This document shows, in pieces, positions 10,796 through 22,719 of a stretch of DNA of 64,000 bases. How positions within the stretch are numbered: the stretch's first letter is position 1; each line of letters begins with the position of its first letter. The notes beneath the pieces are model-generated. The model saw nothing but the letters and a program-made list of their open reading frames with translations. It was not told the origin of the DNA and did no database searches. A program made the position numbers and the translations under genes. Source of the DNA: Paraconiothyrium sp. Pb-2020 (taxonomy: Eukaryota > Ascomycota > Dothideomycetes > Pleosporales > Didymosphaeriaceae); assembly GCA_022419385.1 (NCBI GenBank), contig JAJUBI010000002.1:4960001-5024000 (forward strand), in the 5' to 3' direction.

Positions 10796-11863
10796 TGTGG
10801 CTAATGTTGAATTAAAGCGAAGTTGCAATTAAAGAGGCGATAGCTGAGCTTTCATATCTGGCTGGTGCGGCGGCCGTTTATGAGGTGCAGCAGCCGCGCT
10901 CTGCAGGCCTGATTGCCGTGCAAGCAGCAACGCTCTCGATCGCACGGGACTTAGCATGGTGGTCGTTCCCGCGTTGGAAACGTGATGATGCGAGTCGGCA
11001 GTTGAGCAACTCTCGTAGTGCAGTATCAGGTCAGCGGAGATAAAGACCCACCGACCCCTCAAAGGGTATGGGGTACTTGGCTTGTGTACTACTGGCAACG
11101 CGGGGGCGGGATCCACACATGCCATCCAGCGCCGCGTCCCTCCATCGCGCTCGTATCCGGCGCTGGAAGATGTACACTTCATCTCGATCTCCTCATATAG
11201 ATGGCGCCGATCCCAAGCTTACGCCTGACGCTCCCCGGGTTTGCATGATGCCTATGGTAGGACGGACGTGCCTATCGCAGTCTATCAGCTCTACCTCGGC
11301 GGGTGGCACCCTCGGTCTTTCTTGAAGAGATGGTGCGAGCAAATTAACTGCCGATTCAGCGGCTATGCTGGGTACGAACGATAGGAGTTGGTCGTGGTCT
11401 TAGTAGCTGGTCGGCAGTTGAGTGATGGTCGCAATAGGTACATTTGCCGAGCTCCAACGGCTAAGTCATCCCGCGATACGGAGCGGTTTGTTGAGGAGCA
11501 GTATCTGCCTTACGTCATCGCTCGGTTGTGAACGTCGGGGCGAGCGCTGTACCTGTACCTGCTATCACTCCACGTCGCTCCCAGCAGACCGCACTTGCAT
11601 GACATGTGTCGTGGCTCGAACGGATCAATCGGATACCACTGCACATTGCGATCGTGCTTCCGGGAGCGTCCGGAAGCACAATGGGGCCATCGTCTCGGTA
11701 CCTAGGTCACTCACGGGCGTGGGTATGACCGCAACTGCTGTGGGCTTCCCCTCACCAAACTTCACCTGAGCAGGTAATCACACTGAATAACGAGAAATGA
11801 GACAACACAGTATAGGAGAAACAGGTAGTTTGTGCTATATCTTCGCATGTTGCAAGCAGCTTG
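10796..11863. other. Intergenic region upstream of P450
   Basis: About 1.07 kb between two minus-strand genes, presumably holding the P450 promoter and the HET gene 3' end. Frames here are short and lack motifs. No repeat of note was seen. Confidence 0.4.
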
Positions 11864-13486
11864 CTACACCAAAACGATCTTCTCGGTCTTGTAATCCGGC
11901 AACTCCAAGGCCTCGCCGTGCATAAGTCCTTGTACCCAGCATTCTCCGATGAGAGTATATTTGACATCTGTCTCTGAATCTGTCTCTGGGCGGAGCAAGT
12001 ACGGGACACGGCCGCCTTGCAAAATGCAAATGCGATCACCTGGTTCTGGCGGAGCCAACCCATTCACCGAAGCCCAGGCGAAACGATCGCCTGCCGTCAA
12101 ACAGGGAGAACGTCCACTTTGCCACTTGTTGCACGTACCTACGAGATGCTCGATATCCACGGTAGATCCCCTTGTCAAAAACTCGTCTACATCGTTGATG
12201 TTATTTTCGGTTGCTTTTGCTCCCCGTTTGCCCAATTCTAAAATGAATGCTGCACAGAGCTTCCTGTATCTGTTTCCGGAAAGACCTGGACACCCGGCGA
12301 AGGAAGCAAGTTCCAGTGCACTCTGACGCAAAGTGTTGACATCTTGAGAAGTTGAATAACCGCCATAGATGACATCTATGCTGTCAACGAAAGCGCCAAC
12401 TACGCAAAGTTCTTTTTTGTCACGAATGCTAACATCAGGGCCAGTACCGGATGCGTCGAAATGCGTAACATATAGCAAAAGTGACACTGGCCGTTGCGTG
12501 TCGAAACAAGGTGCCCATGATGGGCCTGCGCATTCACAAAATATAGCGTTGCTTCTGGCAATTGATAAGATGTCCAGGTTGGCATATTTGCTGAAAGTCC
12601 ACATGGCAAAATCTGTGAACATTTCCACATGGCCGTAATTATCGCTATAGTTGATAGGAAATTCGACATCTTCAAGAAGCCCGTATAAGGCGTACAATTG
12701 ATCTCTCTTGTCGCTTACTCGGAAGAGTTCCGTTGCATTCAATACGCGCCACATGCTAATGTGCAATCCTTTGTGATAGGATAGCTGCATCAGACGAATT
12801 GCTTGAAAGTTCACTATGGCGCCTGTCGCATGAAGCGGAACCTTCCAAGGGTTTCGTAAGGCTAGATCATTTAACATGTTCATAACCTCGCAGAATGGTT
12901 CCCACAGAACAAAGTCCTGTCCGATCGCAATGACCACCAGCTTTGCAAGCACCACTTCTTGAACTACCCACAATCTGGTAAACCAAAGGTTTTGGAAGAT
13001 TGGGTTTATCAACTTTAGATCTTCTTCTCTTACAAAATTGTCTTTCTCGTTGCTTATTTCGAATTTCTTGACATGTTTTATCGCGGCTTCCCTTCCATCG
13101 CACCCATCACCTAGCCACACTATTGTTTGGCGCGCTGTCTTGTAGATTCTACCCATTAGAGGTATTTGCCGGCTCTTTTCATTGCGGTCCTCTTGGTTGA
13201 TACAGATAGCATCAACCCATAGCCTTTGAACCTCTTTTGAGCGTGATATGTGCTGAAGCGCGGATAACAGGTTCGCCGTAACCTTCAATATCGCCCCATC
13301 AGAGACTACTTCCTGGTCTCTCGTTCCGATACCCCAGCAGTAAGACAGAGCATCGAACTCTCCAGCTTCCGCTAGAGATACATGTTCCAGGGTAAAGCAG
13401 ACTTCATCGTCCGCTGTAGTACGGCTGAAGACGATAATCCGGATATAGTTAGTATCCTCGAGCTGTCGATATTTGTAGACGTCCAT
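11864..13486 (-). CDS. HET-domain (heterokaryon incompatibility) protein
   Basis: A single uninterrupted frame of 540 residues starts at ATG 13486. The HET domain (PF06985 type) covers about residues 40-190: FDALSYCWG, then LWVDAICINQEDRNEKS, then MGRIYKTARQTIVWLGD, the three conserved blocks of the family. HET domains trigger programmed death of incompatible fused hyphae or act in NLR-like immunity; many copies are of unknown role. The C-terminal 300 residues show no repeat or NACHT part, so this is a stand-alone HET protein. The frame has no internal stop, which argues against decay. The region upstream is gene-poor, a common setting for such genes. Partner or specificity cannot be inferred. 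Confidence 0.88.
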   Translation of the reverse strand: MDVYKYRQLEDTNYIRIIVFSRTTADDEVCFTLEHVSLAEAGEFDALSYCWGIGTRDQEVVSDGAILKVTANLLSALQHISRSKEVQRLWVDAICINQEDRNEKSRQIPLMGRIYKTARQTIVWLGDGCDGREAAIKHVKKFEISNEKDNFVREEDLKLINPIFQNLWFTRLWVVQEVVLAKLVVIAIGQDFVLWEPFCEVMNMLNDLALRNPWKVPLHATGAIVNFQAIRLMQLSYHKGLHISMWRVLNATELFRVSDKRDQLYALYGLLEDVEFPINYSDNYGHVEMFTDFAMWTFSKYANLDILSIARSNAIFCECAGPSWAPCFDTQRPVSLLLYVTHFDASGTGPDVSIRDKKELCVVGAFVDSIDVIYGGYSTSQDVNTLRQSALELASFAGCPGLSGNRYRKLCAAFILELGKRGAKATENNINDVDEFLTRGSTVDIEHLVGTCNKWQSGRSPCLTAGDRFAWASVNGLAPPEPGDRICILQGGRVPYLLRPETDSETDVKYTLIGECWVQGLMHGEALELPDYKTEKIVLV

Positions 13487-16400
13487 GGAGAGACTGAGCT
13501 TATGCCTTCAGCGATGTAGAGAAGGACAGTTTGTTAAGGGTTGACTTGTAGAAACAAGGCTGAACAGCTGAACGCAGATTAGGCTGCCGTTCAGCGACCA
13601 GCATTGATACGAAGCAATCTCTTCAGAGCAGTTTGTGTAACATGGTGGCGTGCGGACTTCACGCGCACTCGATTTCTGCGGAAACTACCACATCACAGCT
13701 ATAGATGCGCAAGTTGTTCTCTGCCTTCTGTAGATTAGGGAACATGTACATGGAAAAGCTCGTTCATAGGAGTACCGTTCCAAACTTAATCAATATCGTG
13801 CTGAATATTCGAGACCGTTGCGGCGATTCTTTGTCAACAAGTGCCATCCAACCGATGCAGCGTTGCAAGGCCAGTAAGAACATTTAGGAGCTTGAAGGAG
13901 TGACGCAATATTTGAATGCTAATGTATTATACAGTAGTGGCTGTGGTCAGCGCGACTACCTCAAGTGCTATTACCGACTACCTATTTTGGTAATCGCTCC
14001 TCTTTATCGCCGCACAACCAAACAACCCTCTTCACACAGAAATTCAATTCAGGGGAAGAGAGTTCGAATCTTGGTACCCGCTTGCCCATGTTGAAATGGC
14101 GTGATAATCAAGGTGAGTTTTGTGACGCCTTCCCAAAGAAGTCGGGCGTGGCTTCCTCGCTTGGGCATGACCGTCTACAAACGTCCGATTACCTTTCAGC
14201 TCTTCATACCTATCATCTGTACTTTTCGATTGCTTGCGCTCGCTGAGCCAACGAGCGGATGCTGGAGACATACGGGAGAGATTACTAACAGAGTGTTCGG
14301 ACAAGACCTAACAGCGTTCGTATCACGCGTCCAGAATACACCAGGATCACGGCACGAACATCGAGACGCCATCGGATGCCATCAGTCTCTGGCAGCCAGA
14401 CAACGATATCAGAGGCGTATATTCGGCGACGATACCGCCCTGACGCAACACATGATGCGGCAAAGTTGTGAAAACCTGAAGCGAGCATCATGCAGGTTAA
14501 CACTTTCCGACTGGACAAGAACCCGCGAGGGCGTCTGTGAGGCTGGAAGCGAGAGCAAGAGATCTGCGCGACTTTTGCGAGCCTGTACTATTTCCCCAGA
14601 TTATTGCTGCGTGACGTTCCTGACAGGAAGCACAGGCGCGTGCAATGGTCAAAGCGACCGTACTGATACTCGGGCTATGTACCCGTGACCATTCCCTCGC
14701 AGCCGCCGAATGCCCAACCCGAGGCTTACGGAAGACGATTGCATTGGGCGAGTTTGAGACGGACATGCAGCAAGCATCAGATGGGAAAATGCGGATACGA
14801 CGGGAGCAAAATCAGGTATGAAGGAAGATTGGTTAGCCCACCTTAGGTGGTTGGGCATACAGAGCTCCGCAGTCCACTTGGAGTTTGCTTTTTCACGGTG
14901 GATGAGTCACCGCACAACACGTCGAAGCGCATGCAGCTCGCAGCCGCGTATGCAGCCGTGACTCCGACCAGCAGATCCTGAAACGACAGCAAATGTCAGT
15001 CTTTGCAGCTGGCAGCTGGCGAGTACTTCGACCGCGGATAGGGAGACATAGGATCGTTAGATGGGCCGATGTTGGAGTACGTTGTGTACGGGTTGGAAGT
15101 CGCCGCAGCTAGCCGTTTAACCGAGCACCTGACAGCGGCCTCCCGTGTCGAGTCGCCCTGGTTGCACCCCGGTCAAGCTGAAAGCCACCAGATCTCACCG
15201 TATCCGGTTAAGGAGCATTCTCTGCTTTATGCGCAAGATGCGCGATCGACCGAGCAGATTGACGGGGAATTCCTGCTCAGCGATGAAAGCGAAACACCAG
15301 GAGCCGAGTGACGCATATCAACCGCCTCAACCGGCGCGGAAGCGAAGAGTGAAATGCCCCGGCCACTGTCGCCTGTGAGGCGCAGTCAGCCAGATCCAAG
15401 CTGCAGGTTTCGGCGTCGCCTTTGCAGATTTTGAAACACAGCAGACGTGGGTTGCTATCGATAGCACCGCTGTTATGGGTCAATGATAGGTGAGCCCAGG
15501 GTCGACTCTCTTAGACACTTGCGCAATCGCATTCGTGTGCCTCAGTAGAGGATACTCCGTTCCACTCACGAAGACGGCGCAAAAGGAGAAGGCAAGCGTT
15601 GAAACGTCCAGCAGCTGCAGATGCTCTACGTGAGCCTCGCCTCCCACGCCGTTCCTGCGCGTGTAGTCTCCCAGAGTTTCGGCCGGTGCGAGGCCATTAC
15701 ACGCAACTGCCGGAAACAACGAGTGGATACTCCCAGATAGGCGACGACTGTGTAGAATCTTGGATGTCGGAGACAGGCGACTTCGGTAAAGGCGACGCCG
15801 AGGATGATCGCCGTGGTCCGCCACAGCATCCGCCTCGCACTGCCACAGCATAGCGCCACGTTCGCAACACGTGCGTCGAGGGCATCCACGGATTGCGCGC
15901 GTGGGCACCGCTCGTCATCATGGCCGTCGTCGCGAGAGATATGGGCGTGCGTCGTAAATCCTGCTTCAGCACGCGCCGAAGCTACTCGCGATGGCACCCT
16001 GAGCTCTTCTGGACCGTGTCTGAAAGCCCGCTCCATCACATGAGGAGCCCGCGGGAGGGTTTTGGTGGCGTACGAGAACCCTGCTCGCACCCCGGCCTTT
16101 CCGCATGATTGGGCCGACTGTTTCCTGCCCATTTTTAGCCCCAAGCAACGTCGGCCTGTCATCGCTCCAAGACTACGTACAACTCTCCCACCAACCTCCA
16201 CATCCACACACAAACCTTTAGACCATGGTCTTCCCGCCTTGCTCCCCTTTCCCGCGCATGCCCAAAGCGGCATCAACACCGCTGCGGTGCGTTCCGCTTT
16301 TGGAGGCCGCGAAAAGCTTCCAGAAACCCACACGCAGGGAAACGTGAGGTTGCAGTGTAACTTCGGGGCACCATGCTCGAGCCCAACGGCACGCACCCTG

Positions 16401-17134
16401 GACCGCACGAGGCGTTTAGGTAGTGCTTGCTCTACTGCAGGCCGCCTGCTCGCACCAGATCACGTTGTAGGAAGCCCCATATGCATGGTCGTCCGTGAGC
16501 GCCGCCTTCAGCTGCCTTGAACAATCGGACCAGACGCAGCGGAGTCCCAATAGTGCTTTTCCAGACTTTGACCGCGTGGGCGACGGCGCGCCTCTGTATG
16601 AGTTTCATCTCCGCCTGCACGTAAAGCAAGTCTAGTCGGTTTGGAGGCCGCCATGGGGGAATCGCAATATTCGCTCGCGCAGGCTCCGCCTATCCACGCG
16701 CTCCAACGGCGCGAGCAATGCGGTCGCCGTGCCGGTCGGTCAGCTTGGATCCGACTAGACCTGCAGCTGCATCGTCGCCATACATGCACGATTAAACAAG
16801 CTAGATGCGCAGTGCAGCCAAACGGGGCAGTGTGCATGATACCCTTGCGGGCCTGTGGCCACGGCGGAGCCGGCCAGTGATCGTCCCCTCGTCAGCGCTC
16901 TTAAGGTATGCCCACCCTCCACCCGACTAGTTTCTCTACCCTCACCTCTCACCTCGCCTTCCTCCCCTCTCATTCGCCCGTCCCTTTCTTGTCTCCTCCT
17001 CAACCCAAGGCGCACCGCAGAAACGTAATTCCGCCTGAGACACCTCTTTGACTTCCTTTTGTTCTTTCGTTCCATTGATCTGCCGTCCCATATAATATCG
17101 CATCGTCTCGCGCACCCTCATACTCTGTCCAAAA
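13487..17134. other. 3.6-kb region without a supportable gene
   Basis: Frames up to 260 codons occur (for example 15626-16408 on the minus strand), but they overlap others on both strands, lack motifs and show no splice partners. Part of the right end probably serves as promoter and 5' leader for the gene at 17135, since 16900-17130 is C/T-rich. A 40-codon frame after a leader-like sequence at about 16225 is too weak to call. A TTCGAATC near 14060 is not part of a tRNA. Confidence 0.45.
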
Positions 17135-18178
17135 ATGCCGATACAACTATTACCTGCCTCGGCAGCCGCCTTTGCGCCGCGCTCAACCGTCAACATTGTT
17201 CTCAACTCCAAGGTGGAGCCGTGGTTAACACAGACGCTGAAGAGGATAAATCGGGTTAAGCGACCGCTCAATAGCGTCCAGCAACATACGCGATGCCTCA
17301 CCGAAACCCTGTCCGGCTCCAATGCCATCTGGTCCCTGTGCTCGATAATGGTCCCAAAGGCCCCGGACGCGGAACTGCGCAAGGATTCCAACCCGCTTGT
17401 AGAGGCCATCTTCAACTATCAGGTCATTCACATCGAGGCGTACGTCGTGCACGTCGACATGGTTTCACAGCATGAGGTTGCATTCAAGCTCACGCCTGAA
17501 ACCATTGAAGCGCTTACCGAATACCACAAGGACATCTACTCGGTCGACGTGTCCGCCAGCACCTGGACCTGGCCCGAGAAGGAGGCACAACTAAAGAAGC
17601 TGCAGGACGAGTTTGTGCAGGCTGTCAACCGCTATGTGTTCCGCACCGGAGCACGCGCACTCGAAGGTATGGAAGAGGAGGGAGCGGGAGAACTTCTTGA
17701 GGGCCGAGGTGAGGACGTCAAGGGCGCCATCATGGGGCTGTTCCACCCGCTTCTTCCTCCTCCACCCAGGATTGTTGACGTTGTCCGGCCCGCTCCGCTG
17801 CTTCCAAGCTCGCCCGGTGCTACGACCTGGTGGCCCTCGCACGTGCTACAGTCACAACCGGCACCCGTCGAATCCTGGAGAGCGCTCTCATCGACACCAA
17901 GCCCGACCATTACCACCTGCGGTGAAACCTCTCCATCGTTCTGGAGCACCATGGGCTTGGAGAACGTGCAGCTGCCGTCGCCAACACCTTCCTTCAGCCA
18001 GCCATTCAACACCACGAGTCAGTACTACAGCCCGCCCCAGGCAGTCGCCCCGATACCTGCCCTTCCGTTGCCTAGTGTGCTAGCCCAGCAATGCGGGTCA
18101 AGCGCCGTGCACAACGGATACGGCGCTGGATTCGGATGGGATACTGGATTTGCACCACAGTACGCCGCTTTCACTTAA
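17135..18178 (+). CDS. Hypothetical protein with Ser/Pro-rich C-terminus
   Basis: An intact 347-residue frame begins at ATG 17135, just after a long pyrimidine-rich leader of the kind that often precedes fungal start codons. Residues 1 to about 195 look globular, with predicted helices (EAQLKKLQDEFVQAVNRYVF) and a V/I-rich segment (FNYQVIHIEAYVVHVDM). The rest is rich in Pro, Ser and Thr (PPPPRIV, SFSQPFNTTSQYYSPP) and probably disordered. I recognise no domain, signal peptide or membrane segment. The coding call rests on length, leader and the regular change from globular to low-complexity composition; the opposite-strand frames are shorter. It may be a lineage-restricted regulator, but that is only a guess. 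Confidence 0.6.
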   Translation: MPIQLLPASAAAFAPRSTVNIVLNSKVEPWLTQTLKRINRVKRPLNSVQQHTRCLTETLSGSNAIWSLCSIMVPKAPDAELRKDSNPLVEAIFNYQVIHIEAYVVHVDMVSQHEVAFKLTPETIEALTEYHKDIYSVDVSASTWTWPEKEAQLKKLQDEFVQAVNRYVFRTGARALEGMEEEGAGELLEGRGEDVKGAIMGLFHPLLPPPPRIVDVVRPAPLLPSSPGATTWWPSHVLQSQPAPVESWRALSSTPSPTITTCGETSPSFWSTMGLENVQLPSPTPSFSQPFNTTSQYYSPPQAVAPIPALPLPSVLAQQCGSSAVHNGYGAGFGWDTGFAPQYAAFT

Positions 18179-19539
18179 GAGCGTGCACCCAGAAACGTGG
18201 TACTTGTCCTCTGTCACACTGCCTGGGAAGCGCGGACCTGGCCAGTCCCCTTGATCTTCCCACGTCGCAACAGGTTGATGCGCACAACCGAGCGGCTCGA
18301 GCACGACACGAGACGAAATATGCGATATTCACGAAAGTGATGTACAACACTCACATCATATACCAAGGCATGGGACGGCGTTTGATCGATTAGCGAGCGT
18401 TTGCTTTTTTCCTCTCTTCTCTCGTACAAAGTTTCCTTGATATCCGTTTTTTCTTCTGTCTGTTATCTAGCGAGCGTTTCCTTTGTGGCTTTCATGCATC
18501 CAGCGGCCGGACCAGGTCTGTTTCCTTTGCATCTCTGGGAGGTATGCATGTCGGGCATTTAAAGACGGATCAGCCTCACGGCTACGAGCAGGCACACTCG
18601 GCTGGGTTCATTTCCTTTTCCTAATGTCGTTCTGGACGATGGCTGGGCATCTCTTCATTGAGCATTGGCATGCCACTCATGATTGATGATACGCAGTTAC
18701 GTTCACGTCTACTCGGACTGGCATTGAGTGCCAGCAGGATATGCCGGGAGACGACGACAAAAGATACACACACGCATCTGCGATGCCGCTGTACTGTAAT
18801 CTTCGTCCGTGCGCTGCAGCTTCCGATGCGCCGAGCGAAGAGCGGATTTCCGAGCAAGAGCACAGCAGCACGCCCGTGGCGTGTCTGGCTCTCAGGCGGT
18901 GGTCTTCTGCTTGCGGAACAAACACCTCCTGGTGTTCGCGAAACTCTCTCAACGTTTCGTCGGATCGGGGCTTGAGCAAAGGGACTGTAGGGTCATCTCC
19001 TACTCTTCATGACTGGGTCTTGGAAGAAGCACCCCCAGGTGGGGTGAATAGGATGCTGGACAGAAGCAAGCTTCTTTATAGCGTAAATTAATAAAAAACG
19101 AAACTTATATCTGCTGATGTGGCTCATTCTTCTGCCAAGGTTGTGAGGAGTGCCGTAGATAGCGCGGGTCGGCTTAACCAAGCCCTGCACCGACTCGCTG
19201 CGGCTCTGCGGATCTCGCAGCTCAAGGATCGGGACCACGACGCTGGGTTGAGAGGAGGATGAACAGCCCTCGCTGATTGCTGCGACGTTTGCGCCTGCTG
19301 GTCCCTGTTTCATGTTGTCTTGACGTGCCTAGGCAGACGAGCGTCAAACACAAAGAGCCGGTCTGAGGCTGCGGCAGAAACAAAGCCGAAGCTGCGACCT
19401 GACCTCAGCGCTCCGCCATTGCGACATCTGTACATACAACCATACCACCGCCGCCGCTTTCCTCCTTGATGGCGACGCTTGCGCGCGCAAACGATAGCAG
19501 CGACTGAAGAAACTGTGCACGGTAGCGACTGCGGCAAGA
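18179..19539. other. Intergenic region, no gene supported
   Basis: The 1.36 kb hold the 3' end of the hypothetical gene and the promoter of the Vid24/Gid4-type gene. The frames at 18658-19091 and the minus-strand frame at 19310-19792 overlap and show no motifs. Confidence 0.4.
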
Positions 19540-21781
19540 ATGCCCCGGGCAAGCTCCCGCTATCCCAGCCCGCCAGACGACGACGTGCGGGAGGTACGTC
19601 CGCTGGCCCTTGTGCCCATGGGCAGCCCTGCTCGCCACCATATCGCAAGTACTGACGGTGCGGCGACTGCAGGACGAGTCTCACACGGCGCAAACACCGC
19701 CGTCGTATATCTCCCAGGCCCTCGCCGACGCGCTCGAGAGCCCCGTCACGCAAGACGTGTATAACCTGGCCGCCACGCTCACCACACAGCAAGACGAAGA
19801 CGCACAGTACGACGCCACACTGCGCTCACTGCGCGCAGATCTGGACGAGCACACGGCTGCCCTCACGCAGATCCAGAACGCAAGCCTGGACCGCCACCAG
19901 GAGCGGCTGCAAAGGTCGCACGACAGGACCAGGACGCTGGAGCGCGAACGCAGCGAGCTCGAGCATCGCGACCGGAGTGATCGACTGCGGCGGGTGATGA
20001 ACCGCTTGGGACGCCTCCACGACGAGACACGGGGCCCCTATCGCACCACAACCGCCACATCCAGCAGCGAACACATTCCCGCACAGGACCGCCTGGCATA
20101 CCTCCACAACGAGGCGCGTGAGGCTCACACTGCTGCATACGGCGACCGCGTCCCCAGCCGGAATAGCCTGTACGACTGGTCACCCGCTGCCGAAGCCGAC
20201 GACGACGCAGAGCTCGAAGGCATCCTCGCCGAGCTGCGGCGCGAGCAGCCAAACACCCATCCCGAGATACTGCGCGTGCTGGGACGTTCGCAACTGGATT
20301 CAGAAAGGGAGCGTTCGCGGGCGGCCGTGTCGCGACTGCTGAACTCATCGCAGCCATCGCAGTCAGCCGACAGCTCTCTGAGGTCTGCTGCGCTCCTGCA
20401 ATCCGTCCGGAGAAACCCCAGATTCTCTGCCCGCACGCGAGATCTTGCCCAGCGCTATACTGACAGAGATGCGGGCAATAGGACACCCCACCCGAGCGAC
20501 TGGAGGGACAGGTCCCACATGACATCCGAGTCGACACGGGCCGCGATGGACCGCTTGTCGCAGCGACGGACGTCGGCGGAACAAACGCGGGATCGCGACA
20601 TGTTACAGAGAGTGGACTCGTACCGTCGGAGCTATTTGGAACGTGCCTCGAACCCGCCGTCAGCTGTCTCACCTATGCTAGAACAGACCATCAAGTATCT
20701 GTCTCAGATACGTCATTCGAGCAACATCGACGATAGCTTGAACTATGCTATAGACGCAGGCTTCCTCGGCAAAGACTATTTTGTTCAAGACCATCAGGAT
20801 TTTGTTTTAGATCCTTTCACGATACCTCCACCTGCAGAGACATCGTGGCTGGCCCCTGGTGCTGTGCTATCAGGCTGCCAGCACGCTACGACTGTCACGT
20901 CGACTGTCACTACCACGGGCTCGGGCACCAGCACTACGCTGTACCGCTTCACGCATACCGGCAACAGACTTTCAGATGCACGTACCATGTATGCATCCTC
21001 CAGAAATCGAAACTCGCTTTCTCCACCAGAGATCGTGACATCACATTCACCACAACAAGACCGTTGGCCTGTCAAAGTTACCATTCATTCGGTGGACTAC
21101 GACCGCATGGCGCTTTCCGCGACCATGGAAGCGTATAATGTCCCGAGTCATCCGCACAGTCACCAATCCATCCTCAGCAACTCGGACCTCGAGCCCTCCT
21201 TCACACGCACCTCCTCAATCACAACCTACCTCGAAGGCGAGATCCTGGATTTCAACACACATACACTACTCACAGAATCGTTCAAATCGACAGCCGGCAA
21301 CGATGCGACCTATTGGAGAAAGTTACCAATATTTCAGGGCATGACAGACGACGACATGGTGCGCTGCTTAACGAGTAAGGCGTGGTTCGATGAGGTTCTC
21401 AGCAAGGAATGGATCCTGATGCGGTGGAAAGAAAGATGTTTCGTCAAGTCTCTCAACCGTTCCACGGCAGACCCAGTTCAGCCTCCGGCCTCGACCACCA
21501 TACCGCCCGAACCCACGCGTCACCATACATCCCTACCCTCGTCATCAGATCCAACGCAGATATGGGGCGAACCTGGGGGCTTCCGCAGTGGAGACGCCGA
21601 CCACACTGCCTTCGACGACTCCGGATGCGGTCTCACGATCAGCGGGTTCTACTACGTTTGTCTGAGGCGCAGTGACGGGAAGCTGGAGGGCTTGTATTTC
21701 GATCCGCAGAGCAGTCCGTATCAGTGTTTGAAGCTGGAGAGTGTGCGGGGAGGCGTGTTTCCTGCGTGGGGGTTTAGATGA
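19540..21781 (+). CDS. Vid24/Gid4-family protein (GID E3 ligase degron receptor type)
   Basis: Exons 19540-19593 and 19673-21781 join at phase 0 through a 79-nt intron (GTACGT, branch ACTGAC, acceptor CTGCAG), giving 720 residues that start MPRASSRYPSPPDDDVRE. The N-terminal half is charged and rich in Arg, Glu, Ser and Gln, with coiled-coil potential (LERERSELEHRDRSDRLRR). The Vid24 barrel (PF09783 type) covers about 405-720: APGAVLSGCQ, WPVKVTIHSVDYDRMALSATMEAYNVP, TYLEGEILDFNTHTLL, ATYWRKLPIFQGM, and the C-terminal GLTISGFYYVCLRRSDGKLEGLYFD block. Gid4 recognises Pro/N-degrons on gluconeogenic enzymes for GID/CTLH ubiquitination. The long N-terminus is larger than in yeast Gid4 and its use is unknown. 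It could be a Gid10/Gid11-like paralogue. Confidence 0.85.
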
Positions 21782-22719
21782 TGGTGTGTGCGAGATATAC
21801 GTTTCTATATTGTTACTGCATGGACGGCGTTTCCACTGGTTTGGGCTGTTGGACGGATGGTTGGGCAACATGTCTGGGCGTTTGCGGGCCCATGTGGCTT
21901 GTTTATATGGGTTTTGTATGGCTTGGGAGGGAGGAGGAGAAGCGGATGTGTGGTGTGGTGTAGCCGTGGCGGAATGGTAGTCATGTGCGATTATGCTCGT
22001 CCCATGCGTTTGTGTGATTCAAGTGCATGCGTGAGGTGCTGTGTGAAAGCTTATTCGGATCTGTGCTCTGTTTGGTCAGTCATGGTACGGTGTCATTGAT
22101 TCTACTCTCTCATCGTCAGAGGTGCTATTTCGCGTAACGCATCCGCTGTCATGTTTGTATGGGATACCTTGACTAACCTGAAATATCCTCTGTTGATACT
22201 GTCTTGAATGAGAACCACCGTGTACACGCCTCAGACGCTATCCGCGTAAAACTACAGCCAATGATGGCGAAATCCTACGAGCAATCATTCTCCAATCTGT
22301 GTACTGCTGCAGTCAGTGATCTACATACGCATCCTGTCAGGCACGCTCTTTTGCGTAACACATCCGCTGTCATCTTTGTATGGCAGACCTTGGGTACCCT
22401 TCAATATCCCATCTGGATTCTGTGTTCAAGTGACAATCGCTGTGTACACGCCTCAGACGCTATCCGCGTGTGCACCGCAGCCAATGATGGGGAGGGGGTT
22501 ACTACCCCGCGCGCCGGACGTGGTTAGTGCGGCTGTTGCATTTTGGACGACTTCGTGTTAGTAGATCGGTAGACTAGGGATTGAGCGATGGGAAAAGGTA
22601 GGAGTCATTATAGAATGGTGCGTATAAAACGTATCACGAAGGTTGGTTTTACGACGTGGGATAGTTATCAGTCTGTTGAGTGACGATTCGCTTACTACCT
22701 TGCACAAGCACGACACAAC
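21782..22719. other. Intergenic region containing an imperfect direct duplication
   Basis: The 938 bp between the Gid4-type gene and the FMN-binding gene hold two related copies of about 155 bp, listed separately. No gene was supported; a tRNA-like string near 21960 was rejected. Confidence 0.5.
22113..22490. repeat. Imperfect direct repeat, two copies of about 155 bp
   Basis: Copy 1 at about 22113-22267 and copy 2 at about 22333-22490 share long blocks: GCGTAAC-CATCCGCTGTCAT, then TTTGTATGG, then TGTACACGCCTCAGACGC, then CAGCCAATGATGG. They lie about 221 bp apart, so the unit may be a 221-bp tandem whose second copy is truncated. Differences are a mix of substitutions and small indels. No target-site duplication or transposase was seen. 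Confidence 0.75.

Noticed and set aside
9057..13486. Secondary-metabolite cluster around the P450
   Set aside because: No PKS, NRPS, terpene cyclase or other core enzyme lies near; a lone P450 beside a HET gene is not enough.
14040..14090. TTCGAATC resembling a tRNA T-loop
   Set aside because: No A-box, acceptor stem or proper T-stem surrounds it; only a 4-bp hairpin forms.
15626..16408. 260-codon minus-strand frame
   Set aside because: It overlaps several frames of similar length on the other strand in GC-rich DNA and has no motif or domain.
21950..22040. GTGGCGGAATGGTAG string resembling a tRNA D-arm
   Set aside because: The following sequence has no convincing anticodon arm or B-box (GATTCAAGTG is too far from consensus).
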